A stretch of DNA of 64,000 bases, taken from contig NZ_LMTZ01000140.1 in NCBI RefSeq assembly GCF_001456025.1, positions 62,001 through 126,000 of the forward strand. The letters are read 5' to 3'. This DNA comes from Mastigocoleus testarum BC008 (GTDB lineage: Bacteria > Cyanobacteriota > Cyanobacteriia > Cyanobacteriales > Nostocaceae). The notes under the pieces were generated by a model that did not search any database, had not been told where the DNA came from, and worked only from the letters and a program-made list of their open reading frames with translations. Each line of letters opens with the position of its first letter. Positions within the stretch are counted from its first letter, which is position 1. The position numbers and the translations under genes are program-made. This document shows positions 9,136 through 17,429 of this stretch, piece by piece.

Positions 9136-10179
9136 TCAACGAATTCTTACAAAGCCTGCTTTAGAAATTAATTCTTGACCTTCTTGAGTAAGTAGCAATT
9201 TTGCATATGCTAGTCCTGCTTGTTCGTCGACTTGACCGTTTTGTTTAACGATTACGAATAATCTTCTGGTCATTGGATATTCATCGTTTTTAAAAGCTTC
9301 CAGATTCAATTGATTACGCTTTCGCGGACACTGGGAAAGTGGGATAAAAGGTTCTTCGTACGGTGGAATGAATCGATCTGCAACTCGCCCTATTGCCAGG
9401 GGTTTAACACCACATTGTCCAACAACTTCAGGTGCAGATGCGTAAAAAATAGCACCTGGATTTCTCGCTACTTTTCTCAAAGCTTCAGTTGTAGTTTTAA
9501 CTCCTTGAATGTTACTCCCCAGTTCTTCTCGGCGTAAAATATTTTTTATAAAAAATTCTACGGTACCTCCTTCATTTTGTTTGGAATAAGGTATGATTCT
9601 TAAGTTTGGTCCTCCTAATTCTTCCCAATTAGTAATTTTTCCTGTGTATATTTCTCTAAGTCGATCAATAGTTAAACCAGGTAAATCCAAAGTTGGGTGA
9701 ACTGCAATTACAACACCATCAATTGCAACTGGAATTTCTGTGAGGGTAAAACCTTTTTTTTGGGCTTGCTGGTATTCTTTTTCTTTTAGAGAACGAGAAC
9801 TAAGGGAAAAAGCCAATTGGTTATTGAGTAACATTTTGATACCAACAGCAGAACCAGGAGAACCTGTAGCAGGGTTGGTATAACGCAAATCATATTTTTT
9901 AAAGATAGTTTCTATTGCTTTTTCTGTTTTACTTCTAATCGGTGCCCAGGTGGTACTACCGCCATAACTGAATAAACCAGAAGGTATATGGGATATTTCC
10001 TTAAATTTATTATTTTGCAATGAGTTTGGTTGTACCGTTTTTTTGAGAGAATTATGGAAATAACTGCTGATGTTGATGCTATGAGTATGAGCTATCCACC
10101 AATAGACCCCAGTTATTAATCCTAAAGTTATTAGTAGTGTAGTTACTAAAATCGAATTTTCGTTTTTTTCAAACATCAT
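9136..10179 (-). CDS. Membrane-anchored phosphate ABC-type substrate-binding protein (PstS-like), copy B
   Basis: 347 residues and a clear paralogue of the downstream gene. It has an N-terminal membrane helix (LVTTLLITLGLITGVYWWI), YGGSTTWAPIRSK near residue 73, GSAVGIKMLL near 111, IPVAIDGVVIAV near 149, IYTGKITNWEELGG near 177 and a C-terminus ending GFVRIR. The body is near-colinear with copy A; the linker between the helix and the binding domain is shorter and divergent. The spacing of 78 bases to copy A suggests co-transcription. The ~1.18 kb upstream has no gene and separates it from the truncated copy and the kinase. The ligand is not provable from sequence. Phosphate or another oxyanion fits the family. 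Confidence 0.82.
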   Translation of the reverse strand: MMFEKNENSILVTTLLITLGLITGVYWWIAHTHSINISSYFHNSLKKTVQPNSLQNNKFKEISHIPSGLFSYGGSTTWAPIRSKTEKAIETIFKKYDLRYTNPATGSPGSAVGIKMLLNNQLAFSLSSRSLKEKEYQQAQKKGFTLTEIPVAIDGVVIAVHPTLDLPGLTIDRLREIYTGKITNWEELGGPNLRIIPYSKQNEGGTVEFFIKNILRREELGSNIQGVKTTTEALRKVARNPGAIFYASAPEVVGQCGVKPLAIGRVADRFIPPYEEPFIPLSQCPRKRNQLNLEAFKNDEYPMTRRLFVIVKQNGQVDEQAGLAYAKLLLTQEGQELISKAGFVRIR

Positions 10180-11361
10180 TAGTTTCTATTTGTAATAGAT
10201 AAACAAAAATTTAACGTTTTATAATTTGTCTATAATTTTAGACAAATATGTTTTATTTTTAATACCAAAAATCTCAATAACTAAATTTGTTTTTTGTAAA
10301 TATTTAGTTATTGAATATTGATAAAATATACCGAAAATAACATTAATTTAGTGTGCTGTAAGCAACTCAATATGATTAAAATCATAATATATTTATCTTA
10401 ATTTAAAATATTGACGTACAGTCATGAGATTTATTTGTAAGATTATAAATAAATGTCTGACCGTATAATTGCCTTTATAGATAGCTTTGAATCTATCAGT
10501 CTAATGATAGTTATTTAATTATAAGTACTGATAGCTATATAATTATTTAGAAAGTAATATATTAAATTTGTCCTTTATTTTATATAGGATTTTTATTTAT
10601 TTTTCACCAATTGCAGATAAATATAATCATATTCTGGGAAAATAAAGATTAGATTTAATGTCATGTATTAGATGAAAGCATTCATCGAATTTTTGCAAAG
10701 AATTTCTGTAAAAAATAAAGCCAATATATCCCAATATTCTTAGGTGTAAAATCATAGAGAAATAACAATCAAATATTTTCCTATGTATATCCCCAATGTC
10801 GAAAGAATATAGATTTAAGTTCATTTATGTGTTGATATATTTACTTTATAAAATTAGTATTGACTATAGCTTTTTGATTTATTTTTTAGCTTGTTATAAA
10901 TTTACTACGATTACACCATATTGATGACATGCAAACATCTATTTACACTAAAATAATTATTTTTAGATTAGCAGTCACTTTTAACTGTATCTTGGATTAA
11001 ATCAGGCATTTAATACTCTTAAAAGATTCCAAGTAATCATAAAGGGGTTTTTGAATATATACGGAAGTAGCATATAATTATTTTCTCTGAATCTTATTTC
11101 AATCTCCTGAACTTTAATCAGTTCGAGAGATGTTTTATATTTATACCAAAAATAAAAATTCAATTTCAGGATTTTTTATAGATGACTTTGAAATCTAATA
11201 ATTATCTTACAAGAGTGCCTAAAAATATAACTAAACTGTGTATCTACGTAGCATTGCATATCAAACATTTTGCTCTTCGCAATATCATATAAATACCCTG
11301 GAAATTCTAGGAGATATTTACATAATTTCTTTTGCGTAACTTAATTTGAATTGAAACTCGT
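10180..11361. other. Gene-free AT-rich stretch
   Basis: About 1.18 kb of very AT-rich sequence between PstS-like copy B and the truncated copy. Short open frames here have no recognisable motif and no ribosome site worth trusting. I looked for the GGSTTW and VDG signatures of the neighbouring family and did not find them, so the missing body of the truncated copy is not here in readable form. Confidence 0.5.
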
Positions 11362-11568
11362 TTAGTTGGAAAAATTTGGAAAGTCTTGTAGGACATCCAG
11401 ATTACAACTATTGGCTAGAGTCATAACATTCTTTGAAAGTATCACTGCGTCGCTAGGTAGACTTTTTAAAAATACATTATCTCTCAGCCACCAAACACCA
11501 ATTCCCACTAATCCTAAAGTAATGAGCAGGGCCAATGACAAAAGAGTTAAATCATTTTTGAGGAACAT
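11362..11568 (-). pseudogene. Truncated PstS-like copy (N-terminal membrane anchor only)
   Basis: A 68-residue frame. Its first ~30 residues, LLSLALLITLGLVGIGVWWL followed by a short linker, match the membrane anchors of the PstS-like proteins at 7993 and 9136 (LLITLGL core). The frame then stops where the binding domain should begin, and no GGSTTW segment follows. It lies 22 bases downstream of the kinase stop on the same strand, which is where a kinase-linked binding protein would be expected. It is most simply a remnant of a fourth copy. Translation as a small membrane peptide cannot be excluded. Confidence 0.6.
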
Positions 11569-11590
11569 ATTTTTTATTCTCTGGGTATAT

Positions 11591-13006
11591 CTAAAGTAAA
11601 AGTGATAATAATTTCTGAATCAGACTGAATAGTGATGTAATAGCAACTGCAATTAAACTTATTCCACAAGATAAAATAATTACTTCTCCAATGCCAAGAT
11701 TACCCCGTAACAAGGGAATAAAAAATAAAACAATGAATGTTATTGCCGAAATTATTAATAAATCTTGCTTTTCAATCCAACGATTTATTTGAGAAAAAAT
11801 TAGCATTACAAACACTGCTGCAGCACATATCAAGCTTACAACTGTAAGTGAAAATAAATTCAGTAATGCGATCGCAATTAAAGTACCTTCAAAACCAGTA
11901 AATGCAGCTCCAAATAAAATTTCAAAACTGGAAAATGACCTATTAATTCTAGTTTTTGGTATTGTCCTTGATTTATTAGTGATGGCCACTGGTGTTTGAA
12001 TTTGTGACTGCATTGACTTACTAGTTTCTAAATCCTGGTGCTGAGAAAATTGCGGTAGCTTACTGAGCGCTTCCAAAACTTCTGTTGCTGTCCCAAAGCG
12101 TTGATTTACTGCTGCGATAAGCATCCGATCCAAGATATTTCCTAAATTAGAATCAATTTGAACTCGAGAACGCCATTCAATTTGATTGCTGTGAACATCA
12201 AATAACTTATTTACCTCTTGTTCCCCTGTCAGTAAAGTGATTATGGTCACTGCTAAAGCATACAAATCTGTGGATGGAAAAACTTGTCCTCCTGATATTT
12301 GTTCTGGTGGAGAAAAACCCAAAGAGTAAATACCTGTAGAAGAACGATTTGAGCCAATAGGATTGTTTGTAACCTGTTTAACTGCACCAAAATCTAGCAA
12401 AAAAAGTTTACCATTGCGATGGTACATTATGTTGGAAGGTTTAATATCCCGGTGAATAATATTTTTGTTATGAACAAATTTAAGTAAATTGAGAATATCT
12501 CTCAATATCTGCACAACCTCGGTTTCGGTGAATCTACCTTTTTCGACTAATTCTTCTTCTAATGTCTGCCCATCGATATATTCTTGTACCAGATAAAAAA
12601 ATTGCTCTTCCTTGCAGTTCAAATTTTCAACCAGTAAAGGAAAGTAAGCAAATAAAGCTGGAATTTGGTCGTGTTGGTTACCAAGTTCTTCTAAAACTAT
12701 TGCTTCTCTTTCAAACAAATCTTGTGCTAGCTGCATTTGAGTCTGGTTTAGATTACCAGCTGGTTGAAATTGTTTGACTACACACTGACGCATTCCAGGC
12801 GTATATCGGTCTATGGCTAAAAATGCCGTCCCAAAGCCTCCCTTCCCAAGAAGCTTGGTTGGCAAATAACGCCCAGCTAGGATCAAGGGCATTCCACAGG
12901 TCATACAATATTTTTGTTGTACAGTTCTGATAATGGAGTTATTCTCCAAATCTGAAAAGTAGTTATGTGGGCGAGGGCATCCTGGACGAGTGCAGTAAAC
13001 TTTCAT
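11591..13006 (-). CDS. Serine/threonine protein kinase with N-terminal zinc ribbon and C-terminal membrane helices
   Basis: 471 residues. Four Cys at positions 5, 10, 34 and 37 (CTRPGC ... CMTC) form a likely zinc ribbon. The Hanks-type kinase domain has the glycine loop GKGGFG (54-59), VVK lysine (~78), HRDIKPSNIM catalytic loop (~181) and DFG (~201), all intact, so it should be active. After a ~100-residue linker come about four hydrophobic helices (for example FTGFEGTLIAIALLNLFSL and LLIISAITFIVLFFIPLL). The protein is therefore membrane-tethered with the kinase presumably cytosolic. The family is common in cyanobacteria with this Cys4-kinase layout. The neighbours downstream are the PstS-like genes, which suggests a sensor-kinase link. 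The substrate is unknown. Confidence 0.9.
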   Translation of the reverse strand: MKVYCTRPGCPRPHNYFSDLENNSIIRTVQQKYCMTCGMPLILAGRYLPTKLLGKGGFGTAFLAIDRYTPGMRQCVVKQFQPAGNLNQTQMQLAQDLFEREAIVLEELGNQHDQIPALFAYFPLLVENLNCKEEQFFYLVQEYIDGQTLEEELVEKGRFTETEVVQILRDILNLLKFVHNKNIIHRDIKPSNIMYHRNGKLFLLDFGAVKQVTNNPIGSNRSSTGIYSLGFSPPEQISGGQVFPSTDLYALAVTIITLLTGEQEVNKLFDVHSNQIEWRSRVQIDSNLGNILDRMLIAAVNQRFGTATEVLEALSKLPQFSQHQDLETSKSMQSQIQTPVAITNKSRTIPKTRINRSFSSFEILFGAAFTGFEGTLIAIALLNLFSLTVVSLICAAAVFVMLIFSQINRWIEKQDLLIISAITFIVLFFIPLLRGNLGIGEVIILSCGISLIAVAITSLFSLIQKLLSLLL

Positions 13007-13470
13007 TTTGGTCTTTTGCGCCTTACTGCGCGCGCGACTTTAACCCTAAATGGTAATATTTCAAAACAATAGATACTGAATGTTATTCACCACGATATAT
13101 GCGAAAAAAGTTTACAGGGAACCTAAGGAGCAAATAACATGTCAATACTTCAATTATAAGAGCCGTTTGTAATAGAACTACTTCTGAACTGCTGACTTAT
13201 TTTTTGTGGTTCCACTGAACCACTAATAAATCACTTATTCTTAAGCCGAGCAAGGGTTACTAACAATTTCACTGAATAATTAGTGGATGAGAAATAATTA
13301 CCCTGGGTATATTGTAATTTTTATTTTTACCTTAAAAAAGTCGTTATATAAACCATTTACTTAATACATTTTCCTTCAGGGCACAAGCCTTGCTGTCACT
13401 ATTGGCATCTCACCTTAACTGCGGCTAACTATTTGAGTCCACAGTTTTGTTTTGGAAACTGGTGTTTAAA

Positions 13471-13510
13471 CTAGGGGAAGATAATATTCGATTTGGCGCT
13501 CTTCCCCCAG
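13471..13510. repeat. Inverted repeat / RNA hairpin
   Basis: CTAGGGGAAGA and TCTTCCCCCAG pair over 10 of 11 positions with an 18-base loop. Flanking AACT (before) and the AGTT overlapping the right arm could extend it. No T-run follows on either strand, which argues against a simple terminator. Confidence 0.5.
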
Positions 13511-14081
13511 TTCTGAGCCTAACGGCACGATCATCCTGTAAATACGCTTGTGTGTCGTGTGTCTTAGTGTTTGTCACCTCGGGGATAAAAAGGCAACACT
13601 TTTATAAGAGATAAAGATATTTGAAGTTACCCATGGTTAGAAGTCAGGAAATTCTTGTTTCTCTGAACTAACTTTAATGCACAAGAGTGCCGTGATTTCT
13701 CGTACTAAGTTACTAGGTATTAACGCACCATTTAACTTAAGTAAGTGTAATCAGGGTTAATATCCACAAGCATACTGGAATATCGCATCCTGTCTTAGGG
13801 TTAAGATAGCGCCCTACTTTTTTCTTGAAAAAATTACACTTATTGGCGGTCGCGACTTTACAAAACCCTTATTGTTCAGGTTTTTAGTAGTTTTGTTTCT
13901 ACTACTAGCATTGCTTGACATTGTTAATAATTGGGCAATACTGACGAATCTTACCAGTAGCAACTACTTATCCATAGCTATTGGAAAAAGATGCTGAATA
14001 CATATTCCAATAGAATGCAGTAACCACGTAATTGCCTGGGGACTTGTATTGTCACAAATAAGTTTAGGGGCTTGCGCCCTC

Positions 14082-14132
14082 CGAATTTCGGTAATCTAGA
14101 AAGGGTAGAATCCAGATTATTCACGAAATTCG
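14082..14132. repeat. Long inverted repeat downstream of rbcR
   Basis: CGAATTTCG (14082-14090) pairs perfectly with CGAAATTCG (14124-14132). Next to it GTAATCT and AGATTAT extend the stem with a bulge. It lies ~175 bases past the rbcR stop on the minus strand. There is no terminal T-run, so it may be an element or an RNA structure rather than a terminator. Confidence 0.5.
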
Positions 14133-14307
14133 GGACATTACCTCAGGAATTGATACATCTTTGGTTTTGCAAGCTACCTTTTCTCAGAAAATAAGAAATG
14201 GAATTTTATTTCAGCAAGTAATATAAGTTGTTGGAAGCTGGGAACCATGTTTTAAGAAGAAAACCCCCTACAAATATATTGAATCAGTAATAACAGGCGA
14301 CCAGTTT

Positions 14308-15324
14308 TTATTCTTCGCTTTTGTTGGATGTCGTCGTAGCTTCCAGGCTATTAACGGCAAAACTAGTGTTCTGTGAGGATTTTAAAATATCCTCTTTCCA
14401 TCCAGGATTGGCGAATTGGGGCAAAATTTCTCGACTGAATGCTTCTGCCGCTTTAGATCTGTAACGATTAGGATTGAAAATTAGCCATAGCGTCCGCTTG
14501 ACGACAACACCTTCAATCGGAGTACAATGTAATACACCCATTTGCAGTTCTTTAGAAATAGCGCTTGTAGAGACAAATGCAGTTCCCAAACCTGATTGAA
14601 CTGCGTTTTTAATTGCCTCAATTGAATTGAGTTCCATTTCAATTTTTAACCTGCGAGTATCAATATCACCCCGTGTCAGTACTTGATCGATAACTTTGCG
14701 GATAGTTGATTGAGAATCTAGAGCAATGAACTGTAATTTGTATAAATCTTCTTTTTGGATTGTTTCCTGTTTAGCAAAAGGATGAAATGTGGGCAAAATT
14801 AATGCCAATTCATCTTCTGAGTAGGGAACCATTTCCAATGATTCCATTAGTTCGGCAGGTACTTCACCACCAATGATTGCTAAATCTACCTGTCCGTTAG
14901 CAACACTCCAAGCCGTACGGCGAGTAGAGTGAACATGCAATTGGACCCCAACATCAGGATATTTCTGTCGAAATTGACCAATCATTCGTGGCAATAAATA
15001 AGTGCCCGTGGTTTGAGAAGCACCTACTATGAGAGTACCGCCTTGGAGATTTTGCAGGTCTTCGATCGCGCGACAAGTTTCTTGACATAAACTGAGGATT
15101 TTTTCCCCGTAGTTTAGAAGTAGATGTCCTGCTTCAGTCAATTGTGCGCGTCGTCCTCCACGATCGAATAATGGGACATCCAATTGCCGTTCGAGGTTTT
15201 GTACTTGCAAACTTACTGCTGGTTGAGAGACGTAGAGGCTATCAGCTGCGCGCTTGAAGCTCCCTTCTACGGCGATCGCTTTGAGAATTCGTAACTGATC
15301 TAATGTAAATGGAAGGTCAGACAT
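14308..15324 (-). CDS. rbcR: LysR family regulator, RbcR (Ycf30) type
   Basis: 338 residues from ATG 15324. The N-terminus FTLDQLRILKAIAVEGSFKR starts the winged helix and AADSLYVSQPAVSLQVQNLE is the recognition helix. The effector-binding part (GGTLIVGASQTTGTYLLPRM, VHSTRRTAWSVANGQVDLAI) matches the RbcR/Ycf30 group, which controls carbon-fixation genes in cyanobacteria and plastids. I chose MSDLPFTLDQ as the start because homologues start there. An in-frame ATG 39 bases upstream would add MLFRSFLKSGLSH. It is divergent from an NnrU/Z-ISO-like gene and 2 kb from ndhF/ndhD, an arrangement I recall for heterocystous cyanobacteria. Distinguishing RbcR from NdhR/CcmR by eye is reasonably but not fully secure. 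Confidence 0.85.
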   Translation of the reverse strand: MSDLPFTLDQLRILKAIAVEGSFKRAADSLYVSQPAVSLQVQNLERQLDVPLFDRGGRRAQLTEAGHLLLNYGEKILSLCQETCRAIEDLQNLQGGTLIVGASQTTGTYLLPRMIGQFRQKYPDVGVQLHVHSTRRTAWSVANGQVDLAIIGGEVPAELMESLEMVPYSEDELALILPTFHPFAKQETIQKEDLYKLQFIALDSQSTIRKVIDQVLTRGDIDTRRLKIEMELNSIEAIKNAVQSGLGTAFVSTSAISKELQMGVLHCTPIEGVVVKRTLWLIFNPNRYRSKAAEAFSREILPQFANPGWKEDILKSSQNTSFAVNSLEATTTSNKSEE

Positions 15325-15533
15325 ATGGCTTAACCCGCTTTTAAGAAAGGAGCGAAAAAGCAAAAAAGCTACGGCAAGTAGTTTTTACTACCGCATGTTT
15401 TTTGCATCTTAAACTTGGAGATTTTACTCGAAAAAGACAGTAACACAACATCTTGAATAAAGTCCCCCCTTGAACACTTTGTGTTATTGTTTGTGCTGAA
15501 TTAAATTTTCTTCAAATTACTTTACTTAAGTAC

Positions 15534-16250
15534 ATGTTTTTACCAAATTGGTTAACACCCAGTCATTTTGTCATTTTGGGGATGCTTTTCGGTTTCGCAA
15601 TTGTCCATAGCGGGGGAGCAGCTTTACGTCATAAGGTAGAAAAATATATTGGTGCAAGACTTTATCGCATCTTGTTTGCGTCCTTAAGTTTGCCATTGGC
15701 TCTCCTAATGATTGTTTACTTTTTTAATCACCGCTATGATGGCTTGCAATTATGGCAAATCCAAGGTGTTGTGGGAGTAAAAGCAACAGTGTGGACACTT
15801 TCTGCTATTTCTTTTTTCTTTTTGTATCCTGCTACCTTCAATCTACTAGAAATTGCTGCCTTACAAAAACCCCAAGTACATCTCTACGAAACCGGAATTA
15901 TCCGCATCACCCGCCATCCGCAAATGGTGGGTCAAGTCATTTGGTGCGTCGCCCACACTCTATGGTTAGGAACAACTTTTACAATTGTTACCTCAATTGG
16001 CTTAATATTGCACCACATCTTTGGAGTTTGGCACGGCGATCGTCGTTTAAAATATCGCTATGGGGAAGCTTTTGAAAGCGTTAAACAACGGACTTCCGTT
16101 ATCCCTTTTGCCGCAATTTTAGACGGTCGTCAATCTATCCAATGGCAGGAATTTATTTCTTTTGCCTATTTGGGAGTCACGATTTTTATTATTTTGTTAT
16201 GGTGGTCTCATCCCCTTTTAATGAGGGTAACAAGTGAGATAAGATTATAG
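15534..16250 (+). CDS. NnrU family membrane protein, likely 15-cis-zeta-carotene isomerase (Z-ISO) homologue
   Basis: 238 residues with about six membrane helices. The segment ITRHPQMVGQVIWCVAHTLWLG near residues 122-145 is the NnrU family core with its conserved His residues. HHIFGVWHGDRRLKYRYGE near 164 is the second conserved loop. Plant and cyanobacterial Z-ISO belongs to this family. It uses heme b held by two His residues to isomerise 9,15,9'-tri-cis-zeta-carotene in carotenoid synthesis. Two or more candidate His ligands are present. It is divergent from rbcR, sharing a ~210-base promoter region. The alternative is an NnrU relative with an unknown membrane role. The family call is strong; the specific enzyme is likely but not proven. 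Confidence 0.75.
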   Translation: MFLPNWLTPSHFVILGMLFGFAIVHSGGAALRHKVEKYIGARLYRILFASLSLPLALLMIVYFFNHRYDGLQLWQIQGVVGVKATVWTLSAISFFFLYPATFNLLEIAALQKPQVHLYETGIIRITRHPQMVGQVIWCVAHTLWLGTTFTIVTSIGLILHHIFGVWHGDRRLKYRYGEAFESVKQRTSVIPFAAILDGRQSIQWQEFISFAYLGVTIFIILLWWSHPLLMRVTSEIRL

Positions 16251-16728
16251 TTTTAGAGAATACCTATTAACGGCAGTAGTTAGTACTTAATTGCAGTGAG
16301 ATGGCAGTAGTTGATACTCATCTAGATGTTTATCAATCTAATCAATTACTACCAAATCAATGTAGGATCGATTGATATAGCTATCGGTGGGGGTTTGTTT
16401 TTCTAGATTAGAAATTAAATATTGGAAGTTATTCCTCAATTGTTTATTAACTCAAGTATGGAATTCGGTAACATCACTCTACTCAAATTTTTGCCTGCTA
16501 TAAGGCTCAGACATGTTAACCATTTCCCAAGCCACAACGAAAATTATTATGGGAATCTTGAAAGCACTAGATTTGCAAGGTGATGAATTTGCAAGGTGAT
16601 GAATTTTCAAGGAAAGTTGGGAGCGAGTCTATCCATAATCAAACATTGCATCTACAAGCTAGCGAACGGGGAAACTTTCTTCTGCTGATAGCGATTTGAT
16701 ATAAAAAACCTATATTTTCAGAGGCATC
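16251..16728. other. Intergenic region before the thioredoxin-like gene
   Basis: About 480 bases with no credible frame. There is a short tandem duplication at about 16572-16608 (TTTGCAAGGTGATGAA repeated). Nothing else is recognised. Confidence 0.4.
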
Positions 16729-17115
16729 ATGGTGTTGTCGGTTAGCGAGCAAACATTTACCCAAGAAGTTTTAGAATCTGCGATTCCAGTTCTAGTTAAT
16801 TTTGAAGCGCCTTGGTGTGGCTTATGTCGGATTATTCAACCTTTACTATTACAATTTAGAACTCAGTACAATGGTCAAATCAAATTGGTTCGGGTGAATG
16901 CTGATGAGAATTTTAAGTTGTCTAATGCTTATAAACTCAAATCATTGCCCACTTTATTGCTAATTGAAAATGGCATCGTTAGATACCGTTTAGAAAGTTT
17001 TCGTGCTAGAGAAGATTTACTTCTAGCTTTAGAGGTGATAAAAGATAGCTGTGCCCATAAATCTCAAGCTTACGTTGGTAATAAAATGCCAGATTTAGAA
17101 TATCGTTCTGCTTGA
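16729..17115 (+). CDS. Thioredoxin-like protein with atypical CGLC active site
   Basis: 128 residues with a single thioredoxin fold. The active site is APWCGLCRIIQPLL at about residues 27-40, so the usual CGPC is CGLC. The cis-proline segment SLPTLLLIENG is intact at ~82-92, and the conserved buried Asp position is NADENF. The change of Pro to Leu between the cysteines normally shifts redox potential and specificity, so this may be a specialised thiol reductase. A C-terminal extension of ~20 residues (from about DSCAHKSQAYV) contains one extra Cys. It lies between the NnrU-like gene and ndhF, on their strand. Client proteins are unknown. Confidence 0.85.
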   Translation: MVLSVSEQTFTQEVLESAIPVLVNFEAPWCGLCRIIQPLLLQFRTQYNGQIKLVRVNADENFKLSNAYKLKSLPTLLLIENGIVRYRLESFRAREDLLLALEVIKDSCAHKSQAYVGNKMPDLEYRSA

Positions 17116-17322
17116 AATTGATCCTTGAAGGTACAAAATTATCTTTCGCAGCTTTGGCGAACACTAAGAAAATTATTTTTCACGAAGAGAAAAGTTAAGT
17201 AAACAGAAAATTTAAAGCATGCAACACCAGGATTTAAGCCAAGAAATAAGCCAAAAATTAAGGCAAGATTTAAATTGTTAGCTCCTAACTATTGGCATAA
17301 AATTTAAGACCAAATTTAATTG

Positions 17323-17348
17323 CCCCACCTAATCTCAATTGGGTGGGG
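17323..17348 (+). terminator. Hairpin after the thioredoxin-like gene
   Basis: CCCCACC and GGTGGGG pair, with an inner AAT/ATT extension possible, around a 12-base loop. It is 208 bases past the stop and ~80 bases before ndhF. Only a weak T-rich tail (TACTTTAT) follows, so it could equally be a leader structure of ndhF. Confidence 0.5.
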
Positions 17349-17429
17349 TACTTTATCCTAAAAAGTGTATGTCACAATGACAGACAGATCCAACAATTTA
17401 GTTAGCAGTTCTCAAAGTAGGCGTTAGTG

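Larger units (their letters stand above)
13007..14307. other. Long gene-free region with strong inverted repeats
   Basis: 1.3 kb between the kinase start and the rbcR stop with no credible protein frame. It contains a hairpin at 13471-13510 and a longer one at 14082-14132, plus several shorter inverted repeats around 13520-13620. Base composition is less AT-rich than other gaps in the window, as expected if it is transcribed into structured RNA. I could not match it to 6S RNA, tmRNA, RNase P RNA or SRP RNA by eye. Confidence 0.45.

Noticed and set aside
10627..10824. Minus-strand 65-residue frame in the AT-rich gap
   Set aside because: No motif, no ribosome site, and base composition like the surrounding noncoding DNA.
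13370..13620. 6S RNA or tmRNA in the gene-free region
   Set aside because: Strong stems are present, but the ends do not pair as in 6S RNA, and no tRNA-like ends or tag frame fits tmRNA.
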